From assembly GCA_018881555.1 (NCBI GenBank), contig JACAXG010000053.1:4205210-4269209 (forward strand): a stretch of DNA of 64,000 bases. Direction: 5' to 3'. The translations under genes and the position numbers were made by a program. Below the pieces are notes generated by a model. It was not told where the DNA came from, did no database searches, and saw nothing but the letters and a program-made list of their open reading frames with translations. This stretch comes from Amblyornis subalaris (lineage: Eukaryota > Chordata > Aves > Passeriformes > Ptilonorhynchidae). Shown here in pieces: positions 46,553-60,940 of this stretch; position 1 is the first letter of the stretch; the number at the start of each line of letters is the position of its first letter.

Positions 46553-48095
46553 ATGCACTAGAAGGCTGCAAGATGGAAAAGCCAGCTGAGACTGTGAGGA
46601 GGCAAAAAATGCTACCACTTATCTACAATTTTTATATTTTAAGATACAGAGAAATAATTCCTGTGAACATACTCAATATGAGATTTTTTTACTTTATATT
46701 AGGATATTTAGAGTCTTTCACATAGGCCTACATTTTAGTAGCACATTGACAAGACACAAAAACAGAAGGTCACCCCTAGAAGGCCAATAAGGGACTGACA
46801 AGAGGTAGAACTACTAGTAGCTGTTTAACTAAGTAGACCATTTAAGATGAAAGTCTCNTTAATGATAAGTTCCAGTGGACTTTGGGATAACTTTCCAAAG
46901 GAGGAGATTGAAAACTAATCCTGATCTATTCTGAACTGGTGGCAGATGGAAGAAATTTTTTTTTTTAATGCTGACACTGGAAACTGGCACATCTCAGTTT
47001 CTAACTTTTAATACTACAGTACCAGATACACTGTTTTTTTATCCTTAAGACACACGTTATTTCTGAAACTCTGCCATTTCAAAAAGGTTTTTCAGATTTT
47101 ATGAGGCGATGAAAAGAAAAGCTCCCTATGAAAAAAAATCTCAGCTTGAAGTGTCAGACACTACACCAACACTTGAAAACTAGCATCAGGAGCTGCCTGT
47201 AATCCATAGGAAACTCTCCAACAAATTCCTAGAAAACAGAAGGGGAGTGGAAAAATGTGATGTTACTGACTGTGATCTCCTCCTGCTCTTTAGTAAGTGG
47301 AGTCACAGTGTCAGAAGCAACAGAGAGTTATTATAAACCCTAAGCTGGCAGTGAGCACCCTTCTTTGAAGAAAATAGGGACTTTAAGGACTCCAGGACTA
47401 CTCATGCTTTACTAGTGTTTTGCAAGGGTAGCATGAAGTAGAAAAAGCAAGCATTATGGCAGCGAGAAACAGCTGAAGGAACAACTCCGGGGCATGTAGA
47501 GCAATCAACACATCAAAAACAGCAAAGACAACAGAAAAACAGCTGGAACTCAAAATCCAAAAAAAATACGGGTAAAGGAACTTCAAATTCAATAGNAAAC
47601 TGATTAATTTAAGGAGAAAGTAGACAATTGCTGTCAGGACTCAGGTGATATGAATTTAATTTATTTATAAAGATTAGTATTAAAAATAGCCTCAAGAAAA
47701 ACAGTATTTAATATGGAGTTCACAGCCAAAAGCACAGAAGTTCTAGAAAGCAATTTATGNGAAGTGGTTTGCTCATTTTGTTTAAAATAATCAAATGTGA
47801 ATCATATCCTAACGTAGAGTCAAAAATTCTTTTGATAGAGCCAGCATAAAATAATGCTGATTAGATTTTAAAGGAACATTTGAGAAACTCCCTCCAAATC
47901 CTTGCTCTTTTTTCATTAACATTCATGTCAGTGGCAAATCCCCATCAGGAGGATGTTCTCACTTCCATTGAAAGCAAGAGGGTAAACAAGTTTTCTTCTG
48001 AAAGAATGGTTACCCAGGTCATTTGGGGGGATATTGTCTTAGAAGCTCCAGTTTCACTAATGACACACATTGTTTGGGGCACTACAATGTAAAAA
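46553..48095. other. Non-coding region between SRPX exon 1 copies, part 2
   Basis: AT-rich sequence without identifiable repeats or genes. Confidence 0.5.
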
Positions 48096-48547
48096 AGATA
48101 TAAAGCTCTTAGAGAGCATCCAAAAGAGGGCCATGAGGATGATGAAGGGCCTTGAGGGGAAGCCGTGTGAGGAGCGGCTGAGGGCACTTGGTCTGTTCGG
48201 CTGGAGGAGCCTGAGGGGAGACCTCACTGCAGTTACAACTTCCTTGTGAGGGGCAGAGGAAGGGCAGGCACTGATCTCTGCTCTGTGGTGACAGTGACAG
48301 GACCCAAGAAAATGGCCTGAAGTTGTGTCAGGCGAGGTTAGGTTGGATATTGGGAAAAGCTTTTTCACCCAAAGGGTGGCTGGGCACTGGAAAAGGCTTC
48401 CCAGAAAAGTAGACACAGCACCAGGCCTGGCGGAGTTCAAGAAGTGTTTGGACAATGTCATTCTTTGGATTGTCCTGTGCAGAACCAGGAGTTGAACTTT
48501 GATGATCCTAGTGGCTCCCTTCCAATTCAGCATATTCTATGAATCTT
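48096..48547 (+). mobile_element. CR1 LINE 3' fragment
   Basis: Plus-strand CR1 that begins aaagctcttagagagcatcc, continues aagagggccatgaggatgat and ttggatattgggaaaagctt, and reaches the tail cagcatattctatgaatc. The reading frame is broken. Confidence 0.93.
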
Positions 48548-48555
48548 TATATTAA

Positions 48556-48583
48556 AANATATATATATATGTNTATATATATC
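48556..48583. repeat. TA dinucleotide microsatellite
   Basis: Run of atatatat with one gt step and two N bases, directly after the CR1 tail. Confidence 0.85.
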
Positions 48584-48893
48584 TCCATACTGCCAAAAAC
48601 AATCCTCAGAAACTTCAAATGCCCCAAACTAGAAAGTAAGTAAATAAAAAGAAGTCAAGATAATATTCAATTTCCTCTATCTTTGGAACCCTAACTGCTG
48701 GTTTAAGGCAAAGGAAGACCTGTCAATACCAATATAGTAACTTAAACAAACTTAATGACTTCAACACACTGAAGCCACGCTTCCAGAATTACACCCTGCT
48801 CCTTCAGGAGAGGGAGAAGGGCTATGAAAATCCACTCCCACTACCAGAAACAGCAGAGATGACTGAAGCACCTAAAATGGGATGCTAAAAGAA

Positions 48894-49044
48894 ATCTTTT
48901 TGGAAAGACGAGGAACATGTACATGGCCAACCCGTAGGTTTTACAAAAGGTATGGCCAGCACCATGGTAATCTTTTTGGAAAGACAAGGAACATGTACAT
49001 GGCCAACCCATAGGTTTTACAAAAGGTATGGCCAGCACCATGGT
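48894..49044. repeat. 76-bp direct tandem duplication
   Basis: Units 48894-48969 and 48970-49044 are adjacent and differ by two G/A changes plus the final base. Both contain atctttttggaaagac, ggaacatgtacatggccaac and tatggccagcaccatggt. An apparent minus-strand ORF over it merely repeats itself. Confidence 0.95.
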
Positions 49045-49045
49045 C

Positions 49046-52000
49046 TTCAGCAAGGATGATGCCCTGTCTCCTTCAGCTCCTAGAAATGCAGGGGCAGGTC
49101 CAGCCCCAGCCTCTGGACATCAGGAGCTGGGAAGCTGCAGGGCTAAGCAGGGGAACATGAAGTTGGTGCAGCTGTGTTACCTAAGGATGGCCACGCTCTG
49201 GGTCCCCTTCATTAAGGGCAGGCTGATATGTAGAGATTGATGAGCAACATCTGGCAGGAATGACCAGCTGCAGCAAGCAAAGCTGGCAGACAGCTTCAAA
49301 TTACTGAGGTCAGGGTTCACTTAACATAATTAGGATATTATCCTTTAATAGTCAGTTCTATGAATTTTAGTTGTCCACAAAATCAGTTTAGTACTGAAAA
49401 AATGCTCAAGTTTCATAAACATCCTGAAGATGACAAATAAATGCTCTCAGAAAAAACAAAACAANAGAAAGTTGTAGAAGAACAGATATTCTTAAATAAG
49501 AGATGTATGGGTTTGTTGATATTCTTGTTACANCAAGTTTCTTCTGTGTGTCAAAATATTACACTAGTAAAAAACACTGAAGGCATACACCAAAGATCAG
49601 TTGTTTGCCTCAGAATGGCAGGATTGGGATGCCATCATATTTCTCACTGATTCCTCCTCACAGAAGCATCAAAGTCTGAAAAACTGACTTGTGAGATTTC
49701 AGGGCTTGCCATCAAAAGCAGACTCACAACCTGCAAGTTTGCCATGTGGACCAGAGATATGGATGTAAAAAGGGACCATGTCAAACACAGTGGGGGGAAA
49801 AAAATCCACAGGAAAGGTACAAAGCTAGTAATAGTTCTCACAGAAAAATGAAACCATTGCCTAAATTGCTACCGAGACTTAATACACTGTAAATAATGTG
49901 GAATTTTACCCAAAAGCCAGCTGGAGGTCAGACATATGAGACATATCACTACCCATAACTCTCATACCAGCTCCAGCCCTGACAGGGGCTTGGCCTTGAG
50001 GTGCCCCTGTCCCTCAGCCGGAGCTGATCCCTGTCCCAGCTCAGCTCACTGCCTCTGGGCTCCTGGGGGACATCCCTGTTCCACTACCAGCCCTCACAGA
50101 ACCAGCACAGACCTAACCCTGAAGTCTTCTGTGTAGAAATGAGAAATTTGAAAGACCCCTACCCCCCCCTTTTTTGATAATTGAAAACTACCAATTCCAC
50201 AGTTTCCTACGTATCTCAACCAGGTACATTTCACAGAAAAATAACCTCTTCAGTTGAGGAACCTGCATAGGTTTCGTAAAAAGCATAATGATTTGGACCA
50301 CNCAGACACAAACAGAATCAAATGCTCAAGTTCCTAAATGTAATGCTCTCACCTTCCCTTTGCAAATCTGATCCCATGTCATTAAAAATGCTCGAAGATT
50401 NGACATGGATTTCCATTGCAGACAGACCAAAGAATAACCAAAGGATCCACACACTTGCCTATCTACAAATGTGCTTCTGAGTTTTGTTGACTCCTTTCCA
50501 TGACTTAAAGTTTCCNTTCTTATGAAATTTTACTATAATACACAAAATTATAAACATGCTGTACAGTCAGTTCCACAGCAAGGTGTGTCTTGTGTGCAAA
50601 AGAAAATCAGCATCAGTCCCCTGCTGTTATTATTACAGACCTGTACTGGCCTGGTTACATCCAGGAAAATGGGATGTTACATTTAGCAGGAAGGGGTCAG
50701 ACAAGCTGTGCATGGCAGCTCCNCAGTCACTTGCCTCTCACCACTCTGCCCCTCTGCAGGGACAGGCTCTTCTTATTTGTAAGGGCTTCAACAGCAGCCT
50801 GAGACAAGTCAACACTTCCCTGTAAGAAACCAGGCCAAGGGCAACCTCCAGCAACTCCTGACAAAAAGCTCCCTCATTCCAACTCCCTCACACAGCTCAC
50901 TCTGAGAACAGAAGTANTTTTCTGGGAAAAAGCAGATATATTACAACTTGTTTCAAGCATCCCTTGACAACCTGTGGCCTTGGCAAGGAGCTGTTAGCAG
51001 GACCAGTCCTTCACCAGCTGCCTGTGTGAAGCTTGCTCCAGCNGTCAGAATTTTTCAGGAGCCTGTGACAGGGCTGGAGCACTCTCTTTGCAGGTGGCTG
51101 ACAGCTNAAAGCCCAAAAGAGATGCAATCCTGTATGAATGTGTGAGCTGCTGTGTACTGTGGTGCCTGCTGAGCTTTCCCCCTGCCCTGCTCACACACAG
51201 AGAGAAAGTACCTCACTGCAAGGGCAGGGATTCCTCACAGCTCTTTCCACAGTGGAAATTAGAGGTGACTAGGAATTGAATAGGATGGTTTAAAAAGAAC
51301 TGTTTATAATACAAAACATAAGTTGCTGCATCAGCTCTGAAAAGGGCTTGGGAGGAGGGCGAGGAGTTTGTTGAACAGAGCTGGTGCACAGGGCTTTCCA
51401 GTTGAACTTTATTTAAATTGTATGATAGCCTATCTGTGGAGCCATGAGGTCTTACTTGTATTTTCCCTTTGTGCACTTCTGCTGCCATTTGTCAGTCCCA
51501 CTTATCATGGTACCTTCATACAAGAAAGGCCAAGAACATTTTGGAGAGTGTGGCTTCCTGTCAACTGGAACCCTGACCACTATGAGGCTCTACACCACAA
51601 AATCCATTATTAATACTTTGGTTTATTCTCATGTGTCACATAGTACAAGCTTAATTGTTTCTGTTTCCTGCCCCACCTTCTCATGGTCTTTGTAAAGTAA
51701 GAGAAGCTTTGTTACTGGCAGAAGAGTAAAGAGAGACCAGGATTGTGCTTTAGAGACAACATTCACCCACTGCAAATAAATCTAACCCCATTCTCCTTGT
51801 GAGGGGCTTTAGGGGAAATATTTTTTAACTCAGATGGAGGACTTATTTTCAATTCCTTTGTACTGATCTGTTTTGGCAAACCGGTTTACTCTTCCAATAG
51901 GGAAATGAGCTATAAATCAATATTATCTTTCTGATGAGTTAAAAGTTGCCTTTTATTGCATACAAAACATTTATGGCTTTTAATGCATATTATTGCTAAA

Positions 52001-55000
52001 ATGTCTGAGTGATTTTATAGGTATGACACACATTAATGATGTGCCTGCAAACTGGCAGACAAAAACATTGCAAAAGAATGGGTTTGGACAAGACTAAAAC
52101 AAAAGAACTTAACGGGCTGCAGTGCATGTCTTGTGCTGTCACTGGTGTCTATGAGGTCTGAAATGCCTTGGAGACATCTGAAGATACAGTTTAATATTCT
52201 TGGTTGTGACATTCAGTTGGAAAGAGGTACAGAATCCGCAATTGGACACTTCTCCTAAAGACAAAGCCAAAACACCATTCAGGTGTTCCAATTTCCAAAA
52301 AGATGGCAGGCTGTCAGACAGTCAACCACTGCAGGCTGCCGGAGTGTGTGAAACAAAGAGGTATCGGTGATACTCCAANGGCGCTGCTGGCGTTCCTACA
52401 AAAGCTGCCTTCCCTTATTACAGAACTACTCAGGATATGATGTATTTGACTGGAAATTTCCTTAAACTTCAAGTCAAAGAAAGTTTCCCGTTATGGTTAT
52501 CTCCTGTTTCTCCCAGACATGTATTTCCTATCTCATTACAATAAATGTCAAGTACCAACGAGAAACTCAAAATGTGGTTCCCAACACCCACCAGATTGGA
52601 AGCACATCCAGAAGCTGCAANTGAAGCAGTAAGGAGAGCAATGGAAAGACTAGCCAGGAGAGCACACAGGAATGCCCAGAGCCACAATCAGGCCCAGCTC
52701 ACCCCTTTTCAGCTCCAAAGAGACTCAGAAGCAACCTGTGGCATTTCCATAACTAAATACACACACACACAGTGTTACTTGGTATGATGCATTGCACATG
52801 CAATGGCAATAAATGTTGATGCATAAATGAATGTTTTCAGTCAAAGCTCTGGACAAACCATATTACAAAGGGGATGCAGACACAGGCCAATCAGCTGCCT
52901 TAATGTGACAAAAAGTGATCAGTGGTACAAAGCAGAAGCAAACTACCAGTCACATGCCTTCACAAGAAACACCTTCAGCAAATCATCTCTTTTTAACTTA
53001 CTANAGGAACAGGAGAAGTACCTGCTTTCAGCACAGGGCACTCACATCCATTCCTTTCCCAGGAAAGTATGGGAAAGATGNCTATATGGTTTGTGAGGTT
53101 GGTTTTCTCATTTACACATTTCACTACAACTGTAACTCAGCACCAGGTGAACTGTTTCTGGTATCTGCCCCTGGGCAGGCAGCTTACAACAGGGAATATT
53201 TGCAAGCCAACAGGATTTTAACCTTCAGCAACAGCTGTATAGAAGCATGTTAATTTTGGCCTTTTTTACTTACAAGTCACACTGTGTAAGGGATGGACTC
53301 AAGACAGGCAGACTCAAATCAAGTAATTACATTCAAGTGCATTGCTCTGAAGTTGACAACTCCAAAGAAAACTATAACTGGCATAGGCTCATAATTTAAC
53401 TGAGGCAGGAGCTGGAAGCAGCACCTTCCCCCATCTGGCCACTTAGCATCAGGAATCCTGACAAAAGACCTCTGAGGGACACCAGGACGGACCACAGACC
53501 CTGGCAGGTTAAAACTCTNATGACACAGCCCAAAAGGAGACAGACTTGGCAGGGTGACTCATGTTGCCAGCCCACACTGGTTAAGTGTAGGCTCTGGGTA
53601 AACCATGCAGCACGGCAAGGCATGGCTGCAGAAGCCTGAATACATGACTGCTTNCAAACTACAATCCTATTCTTAGTGGGTGTATGCACAACACATCTAA
53701 ATCCAGAACCCTAAATAACAATGGCATTTCCTCAAAAGAACAAGAAGAGGGCGAGAAGTAGGGAAGCAAAAAAATCAGATGTCTTCAATCAGACTGCTCA
53801 AATTATAAGAAAATGTGTCTATTCAGAGTTGGGACAAATTTTTATGCAACAGGAAAGAAAGGGTTTCCTTCTTTATCAACACCGCAGTAATTTCAGAATC
53901 TTCAAAACAAGATTAACTTCTAAAACTTCTAAATCATCCAAATTGCACATGTGTAGTACTCTCACACATGCATATTTTTATCCACTGCAAGATCTGGAGC
54001 AAATGATAGCACTAACATAAAATTTAATGTTATATGTCTTACTCCAAAGCTGCAGAAGTTTCTTCTGTATCTCCCAGAAGGACACAGCTGCATGTCACAA
54101 ATCAAAGACTATACAAATCAAAGATGTATATCCATATGTGTATGGAGATATTTACTCACCAGTTTCAAACAAATGACTGCAATCAAGAATCTTTATGATA
54201 CACNTCCTGCATGTTTCAGTTGTTGGATTTTTTCTCCCCCCTTGAAAACAGCTCATAATGATCTGTTAGTGTCTCACAGTAACAACCCAGAATACGCATA
54301 ATTTCAAGCATCCCCCTTTCTTTTTCAGGTTTGTGCATCAGGCAGCAAAACTGGGTCTCTCAGAGAAGCTCACCTGAGCCCCACTGGTATCATCTGTCCT
54401 CAGCTGAAGACACATTTTCATTGAGCAAGCAAAACATATAAAGTTATACAAACTATCTGCTCAAATGGCAAAAACCTTTGCCAAAAACATCCAGCCACCC
54501 CCAGCTTGATCTGCACAGGCTGGCAGAAGCTCAGCACTCTGACATGGCTGGAGGTGTTCCCCTCTCCCAGCCTGTAATTTGCCCTGCACACTGCCAGGAG
54601 GGGATGGCAGCTCTTCCCAAATACTGAGCCAACACTCGACAGCCAAAACCAGGGCAGAGAGAGGCAGGACGTGCTGAAGGCAGCTGGAAGAGACAGCTCC
54701 ATCCAGAGCAGCAAGATGGGTCCCACCCTCAGTGCTTATTTCACAGCNAATAGCACAACGGGGCACAGGAAAACATCCTAGAAAAATTTATGTGCATCAT
54801 GTTCTGATTTGGCCTCACTAGCAGGCTTCCCACTCCCCAGAGGCTTGTGATCCCATGGGAAACCACTACATTACTCACATCCAGGGAGCCAGGGACGCTC
54901 ACGCAGGGGAAGGCAGGGCAGCTGGGCAGCCCGCCTCAAAGCCCAGGGGTTAAGTTAAAACACACAAGCAGGGAAGTAGCAGAGTTGAAAACTGCTGCCC

Positions 55001-57908
55001 AGGTGAGAGAAGAGGGGATGTTTCCAGCAATGCAAAACAGGTTTGGGAGAAAGCCATTCTGGAAATCTCTCCTGCACTGCAGACACGCCCGGGAGCCCTG
55101 GCCAGGGTGCAGACCTGGCCCCTGCTGTGTCAGCACGAACAGAGACTGAGGCAAGAGGTCCTGCCCAAGGTCTTGTACACCAGCAGTCAGGCAGGAGGGG
55201 TGGGTAGGANGAAGCCCTGGATAGCCATGGAGAGAACACGGAGTCCACTGGGATCAGCNACCAGCCACGGTTGCCTAATGTTTCCAGAAGGGAATGCACA
55301 ATTCCCAAAAGCAACCAAAATAAGAGATACTGTTGAGAAGGATGAAAGGATCAAGGAAGGCAAAGCAGCTGATTTTGGAAGGTAGCATCTGCTAAATGCT
55401 AGAGGAAAAGCACAAAAATAGCACTAAAAATAACATCAGGAGTTGAAGATGAGGGCCAGCCAGCCAGTCCAGTAACTTCTGTTTAGGAAACAAGCANCAT
55501 TTTCTCCCCAAATAATCATTTCAGCAGAAAAGTTTCATTTTAACAGTAGTCTAGCACCAAGGTATTTGGACAGACTCACTTTTGCAAGCTCGTAGCAGGC
55601 TCTTAACATGCTCCCATGCTAAATGCATTCTTCCATCTTCAGAGAAATGAAGAAGAGGATGTAATTTTAGACATTTCTCTCAGGGAAAATCCCTGCAGCT
55701 GCCAAGAAACACTATTTAGAGGTAATGGTGAGTTTGAGAAGGATTTCTTATCATCCTGATGCTGTATTTGACAGAGCTTTATTCTCCATGTAACTACTCC
55801 TTCCACATTTCTGTGTGTTATGTACATGCCAAAGGCACCATTTATTTCCTCAAGCACGACAAAATCTTGTCAAGATTGTTCAGGCAAATCAAAGGAAAAT
55901 ATTGGCAAAGCTGAGCTTGCAATACGTATTAACTTGGAGAAATGTAATTTATTTCCATGGATCTCTCAAGAAATACAAAAATCCTTTCTCTCTTCATGTG
56001 AAGATATGCCAAATGACAAGTGGTTTCAAACACTGGCAGAGATCTTAAATGGCTATTTCAAGTTACAGCAAAGATCAAAATAGTTAGTGTTAAACCCTAT
56101 AATTTGGAGCCATTTTCAAGGTACTGCAGCATAAATTTTCAATTTGAACAACCTTAACAGTGCCCTTTAAATACAATCAATAGGTAGAAACAGTGGCAGA
56201 GAAGTGCCAGCCAGCCATGTCCTGTATGCTGAGATGTTCATTTACTGCGTTAAAAAAATTTAAGTGAATGCCTTGTGAAATGGGTGATTTACACACATTG
56301 TAATTTTTAACATATAACCTAACTTGAAACAGCAAATTCAAAGAAAAAAACCCAAAACGANCAAAACACAGCCATTTTGGAAGCACAAAAATTAGTCAAG
56401 TATTTAGAGGAACATGTAACTTGTTACCCCAGTCAGGGAAAAACCTTTGGACTTTCAGAAGTTTCATACAAGTACTGTGAAAGACACAAAGATTGACAAT
56501 ATTAAATTACAGTCTGCGTTACAATGCACTACATATTAGAATTTCATGAAGTATTAGATTACTGAGATGATTTTTGGACAAAAAACTAGTAGTGTGATGG
56601 GAGTGCAGGAAGGGAGGGATGGGAGTTTTGGTTACCTCTTCATTGCTTTTCACTCCAGACAATCACAATGGTGGATGGGAACCCATCCCTTGGAAACAGT
56701 CTCTCCCAAAAAAGATACTCCTGTTTATCAACATTGAATCGAGCCATCTCAGCGTAGCTTAAGCCTGTGCCCATCTCTGATCTCTGCAAATAAGTCTAAG
56801 CAGCCTGCCTAAGGCTATACATCAAATGTGTATGGAATCTGAATTTTTAAACTAGTGGCTTATTCAACTGAATGCCAACACAAGAACACGCCAAATCTTG
56901 TTCATCAGCCACAAATTTCACCAATCGATACCCGTTCCATTCATAACATTACAGTGAGAGAATAATAAAATATTTTGGTAATATTCATTTCCAGCTACTC
57001 ATTTCAACTGTCAGAGAGACGAGGAGACTAAAGTAAAACACAAATCAACATTTCCAAATTACTTTTAGAATCAATGTTTTTGATAATCCAAATTAAGAGT
57101 AGATTCATACTTTTCACANAAAGAACCTCACACTTACTGATGGTAATCTCAGGGGCAAGCTTGACTGTGTTTTTACACTGTGGATCTTTGGGAAGCCCAT
57201 GTCACGTCTGCCAGCACTTACTACTGCAGTGGACCAAGAAGATAAGGGGTACAGCAGCTTGCAGGCATGAAGGAAAACTGTCATTGATGGTTCTTTGGTA
57301 CCTCCTGTACCACTTCTAATGCTTGCCCAGACTTAGCTACCCAAGCCATTAANTGCAGTTAGTTTGTCTGTGCTTTCTGCTGAGGTGTATTTCACTGTGA
57401 AGGAGAAAGGACAGTTCAACACCTCATCAGAAGCACCTGGCAGAAAATTTTCTTAATTTCACTCTCTGTTTGCGTGATCTCACCCTGGAGATTTCAGTTG
57501 CGCTGAAGCCCCCCGGTGCTGCTGAAGAGTGATCAGGCCCAGCACGGAGGATGCAATGACCTGGTAATTTAAGGACCACTGAGGAAGAAATGTAGTGCTT
57601 TGATAATGCTTAAAAAGCCNCCAGGAATTTTCAGTGGGGAGTTACTACAGCTCATGAGAACAGTCCACTTCACACAGGAACATAGGAAAGCAGTGCTAGG
57701 AGAGGAGTTAACATTACTGATTGATATAAACATGACATATCTGTTACGCCTGAGGTCACCTGAGAATGTAATTTCTATTAGGCTTCCCTGCTGCCGGAAG
57801 TCTTATTCATCAGATAACTGCAGCTTGTTTAGGCAGAGCCAGCCCATCCAAAGCACAAGTGTGGATAAAGCTCTGCCTTAGAACACACGTATCTGCTTGG
57901 ATTCAGAA
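49046..57908. other. Non-coding region between SRPX exon 1 copies, part 3
   Basis: About 8.9 kb without recognisable coding sequence or long repeats. A short AC microsatellite lies at 52759-52772. Open frames here (for example 52545-52787 plus strand, 49665-49820 plus strand) match nothing I know. Confidence 0.5.
52759..52772. repeat. AC dinucleotide microsatellite
   Basis: Seven AC units (acacacacacacac) in an otherwise ordinary region. Confidence 0.8.
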
Positions 57909-58015
57909 CATAATAGAATGGCACGGATTGGAAAGGACCTTAAACATCATCTAGTTCCAACCNCCCTGCTGTGGACAGGGACACCTTTCCCTAGAGTATT
58001 CCCATGCTGGGNTTC
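57909..58015 (-). mobile_element. CR1 LINE 3' fragment
   Basis: Reads taatagaatggcacggattg, then gaaaggaccttaaacatcat and ctgctgtggacagggacacc, a minus-strand CR1 tail of about 105 bp. Confidence 0.88.
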
Positions 58016-60940
58016 NTGCTGTATTTGGCCAGCAGACAACACGTCAGGTCTGTGCCCGCCACGGCTCACGAGCAGCGCCCACAGCTCCACGTGCGGATCC
58101 TGTACATACAAATTGTCAGCCAGGATTGACAGGCAGCCAGCAAGCTGTGTTTGAAAGAAAAACACAACAAAAAACTCTCAGCTGACCCACCAGGCCCCAN
58201 CCTTGGCAGTGCAGAGCGCCAGCTGCTCAGGGGCCTGGAGGTTGCTTCTTGACCATTTTGCAGCTTGGTCTGATGGAGAGGAGCTCCAAGTAGGAATCAA
58301 ATTATTGCGATGCCTGACNTTTTTAAAGCCTGCCTTTTGACTTTAAGCAATCTTAAATCCTTTCTTCAGTTTTGTCCTTCTATCCTTTGTCTGTTTATAG
58401 TATAAAACCTATTGGGCAAGGACTGCCTCTCTCTGAACAGCTGAAGCACTCAACAGTCTCACCCACAGATGCACTCCTTGCTCTAGAACACAGCTCTGAC
58501 AACAGCTACCCTTTCCACAACCTGACTTCCATCTGCTCATATTTAATCCATGTATACACATAGGTTATAAACATACTACACATATATATTGTTTTCACTG
58601 AATAAAATTTGAGTTTTTGAAAGTAGTTCTATATTATTACATGGTCTTCAAGCTATTTTAATGGCATCTCTCTCAAGGTTCATGGCCCCTTCACACCAAT
58701 ACCCTGTTCCAATGCGCAGTTCCCATTAATTTTATAATAGATTAGCTTTTCCTTTCATCTGTCTACTAAAATTAGACAGACTACAACAGTCTTACATCAT
58801 ACAGTGCCACTTGATTTCATCTCCACATACCCAAAACACTGAACAAGTGATCTCCATATTTATATATGTACCTATGTACAGCTGTACCCTCCCCAACCCT
58901 ACTAGATGGTGCTCTGCCCAAGCCCAACAGGGTAAGGATCTACACTGGTTTTCCACATCTCAGAAAACAATAAAAAAAACAAGAGATGGGAAAAGTTGTG
59001 GGGAAGAGAAGAACCAGATGAGAAAAAAAATCACTGAAGAGCTCAAAGATCACATCTCCCTCTTCAGTCCTCAGGGAAAAGGTTTTAAGTGTGTTTTAAC
59101 TTCCAAAAGGTGCATCTCTAAACTGTTCTTGAAGAGGAAACAGACTTTCCTCTGAGAGGTGCTGCCAGAGACATTTTGTCAGTGCATCATTAGCTTTGAA
59201 TGTACCAATGTAAGAATACCACAGGCATCCTTTCAAAATTTGAAAACATGGTCACAGTTAAAGCAGCTGCTGCTTCAAAGGCTAGTAAGTATTTTAAGAA
59301 TTTTAATTATTTGGATATTTTTCAGTTTCCTTCCTTATGCCAAGCAGATAGTTAATTCAATTACACTTTCACAGGTGGAATACTGGCTTGATTTTTACTG
59401 CCTGCCATCATATATTGATAGCAGAACTCTTAAAACATGGAAATTACTTCTGTTTAATGTGGTGTTCAACATAGTTTTTGGGTTGTGGAGCACAAATGTC
59501 CTACACCAGAAACTTCAGTGCTACCAAATTATGAATTCAAGAGCTGACTAGACTACTTCTGATGTTTAGAAAACAATCTACTTCTGGATGTAAGCATTTT
59601 GCATGAATCCAAAAGAGATTGTTTGGCTTTGTCTACAAAGTAGTCAAGTGTCAACATCTTGGTAAGGGTTCAAATAAGCTTGTGCCTGTATAAGCTGGTG
59701 GGCCCCATACACACATGGTGTAGAGATTTTTTTGAAAATGTCTATTTTAGTTCACTTAATGGCATTCTGTACCTAATGTGCACAATTACATACCAACACA
59801 ATACCATTAGAGAAAATATCTGTTTACAGTTTCACTAGATTTCATACTGGGAATAAACATCTGAAAGAATATCGCATTTCTCTACTAAAAACAAACAGAA
59901 GAAAAGTAACATGAAACATTAACTTTATAATAGGGGTTACAATTACAGCTGCTGATGATTTAAGCTCTTTGGAGCCTTTGACACTAAGCATAAGGGGAAA
60001 AATTGGACTTTCAAATGAGTGAAAGACGAAACAAGCAGGCTTTTGTGCAGCCAGCTTGAAGATTACAGGCAAAAATTAGACTTTTGAGATTGGATAAGTT
60101 ACATTTGGCCTTTTAGGAAAAAAGAGGCTAGGATGTTAGCATCCTCTGTAAACTACTTGAAGACTAGCATCCACATGAACCACAAAGTAAAGCATTCACT
60201 CATCTTCCTAAGAAAATAAAGAGAGTTTGGCAGTACAATAATCCTCAGAGAAATGCCAGGACAGAAACTTCTGTTGTCTTTGTTGATTTAGCAACTGATG
60301 TATCCAATACCTTAGTGTTTTGTAAAGAAAGAGCATAAACGTGTGTTCCAACATCTTTCGTGTTGGAAAGCGGCCACTTGGAGCCCGCCAATGAAAATAA
60401 GGAAGGCTAAACTTCAACTCACAAATACCACCATTATGCCATTTTACGCCCCTCCATGGGTAGAACTATGTTTTAAGTAGGGATAAGTCGAGGATACAAA
60501 AAATGGGTATCAGCAACACGCAGCTAGGAGTTGTATCAGACACCTTTCTCACCTGTTCACNGCCGCTCTTCCCGTTCAACCCGCANTNACACAGCTCANT
60601 TTGAATCCCATACCCGCTTACTTGGAAGGCTNTGCTCTGACCACAAGTTCTCATTGACTACACCTGTTAAACCACCACGGCATGCCAATTTACACTGGCT
60701 TGGCTTGCAGTGTCTGCCAAATCAGAAGTGTTTAATCTGACAAGGCGCAGCTGCTTTAGAACAGGCAGACCTACATACCCATTTCCTTTTGTACGGAAAT
60801 GGACCTAAACTGGAGGTCACTTCAGATTTTGCTAAAAAAAATGAAAACAATTAGAAGTGAAATAGCATCAGCATACATTTTTTTATTTACTAGATGCCTA
60901 AGAACCCAGCCAGATTCACCCATTCATTTGTCACGCTGAA
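58016..60940. other. Non-coding region between SRPX exon 1 copies, part 4
   Basis: AT-rich. Contains an unassigned pair of in-frame open stretches on the plus strand at 58811-59155 and 59159-59551, separated by one TGA. No domain is recognised. Confidence 0.45.

Noticed and set aside
49665..49820. Plus-strand open stretch after a good acceptor-like tcctcctcacag
   Set aside because: Reads like a coding exon at first sight, but has no matching donor, no partner exon and no known family.
52545..52787. Plus-strand ORF with an Arg/Ala-rich helix-like stretch (RRAMERLARRAHRNAQSH)
   Set aside because: No family recognised, no convincing splice partners, contains an N, and the length is within chance for this region.
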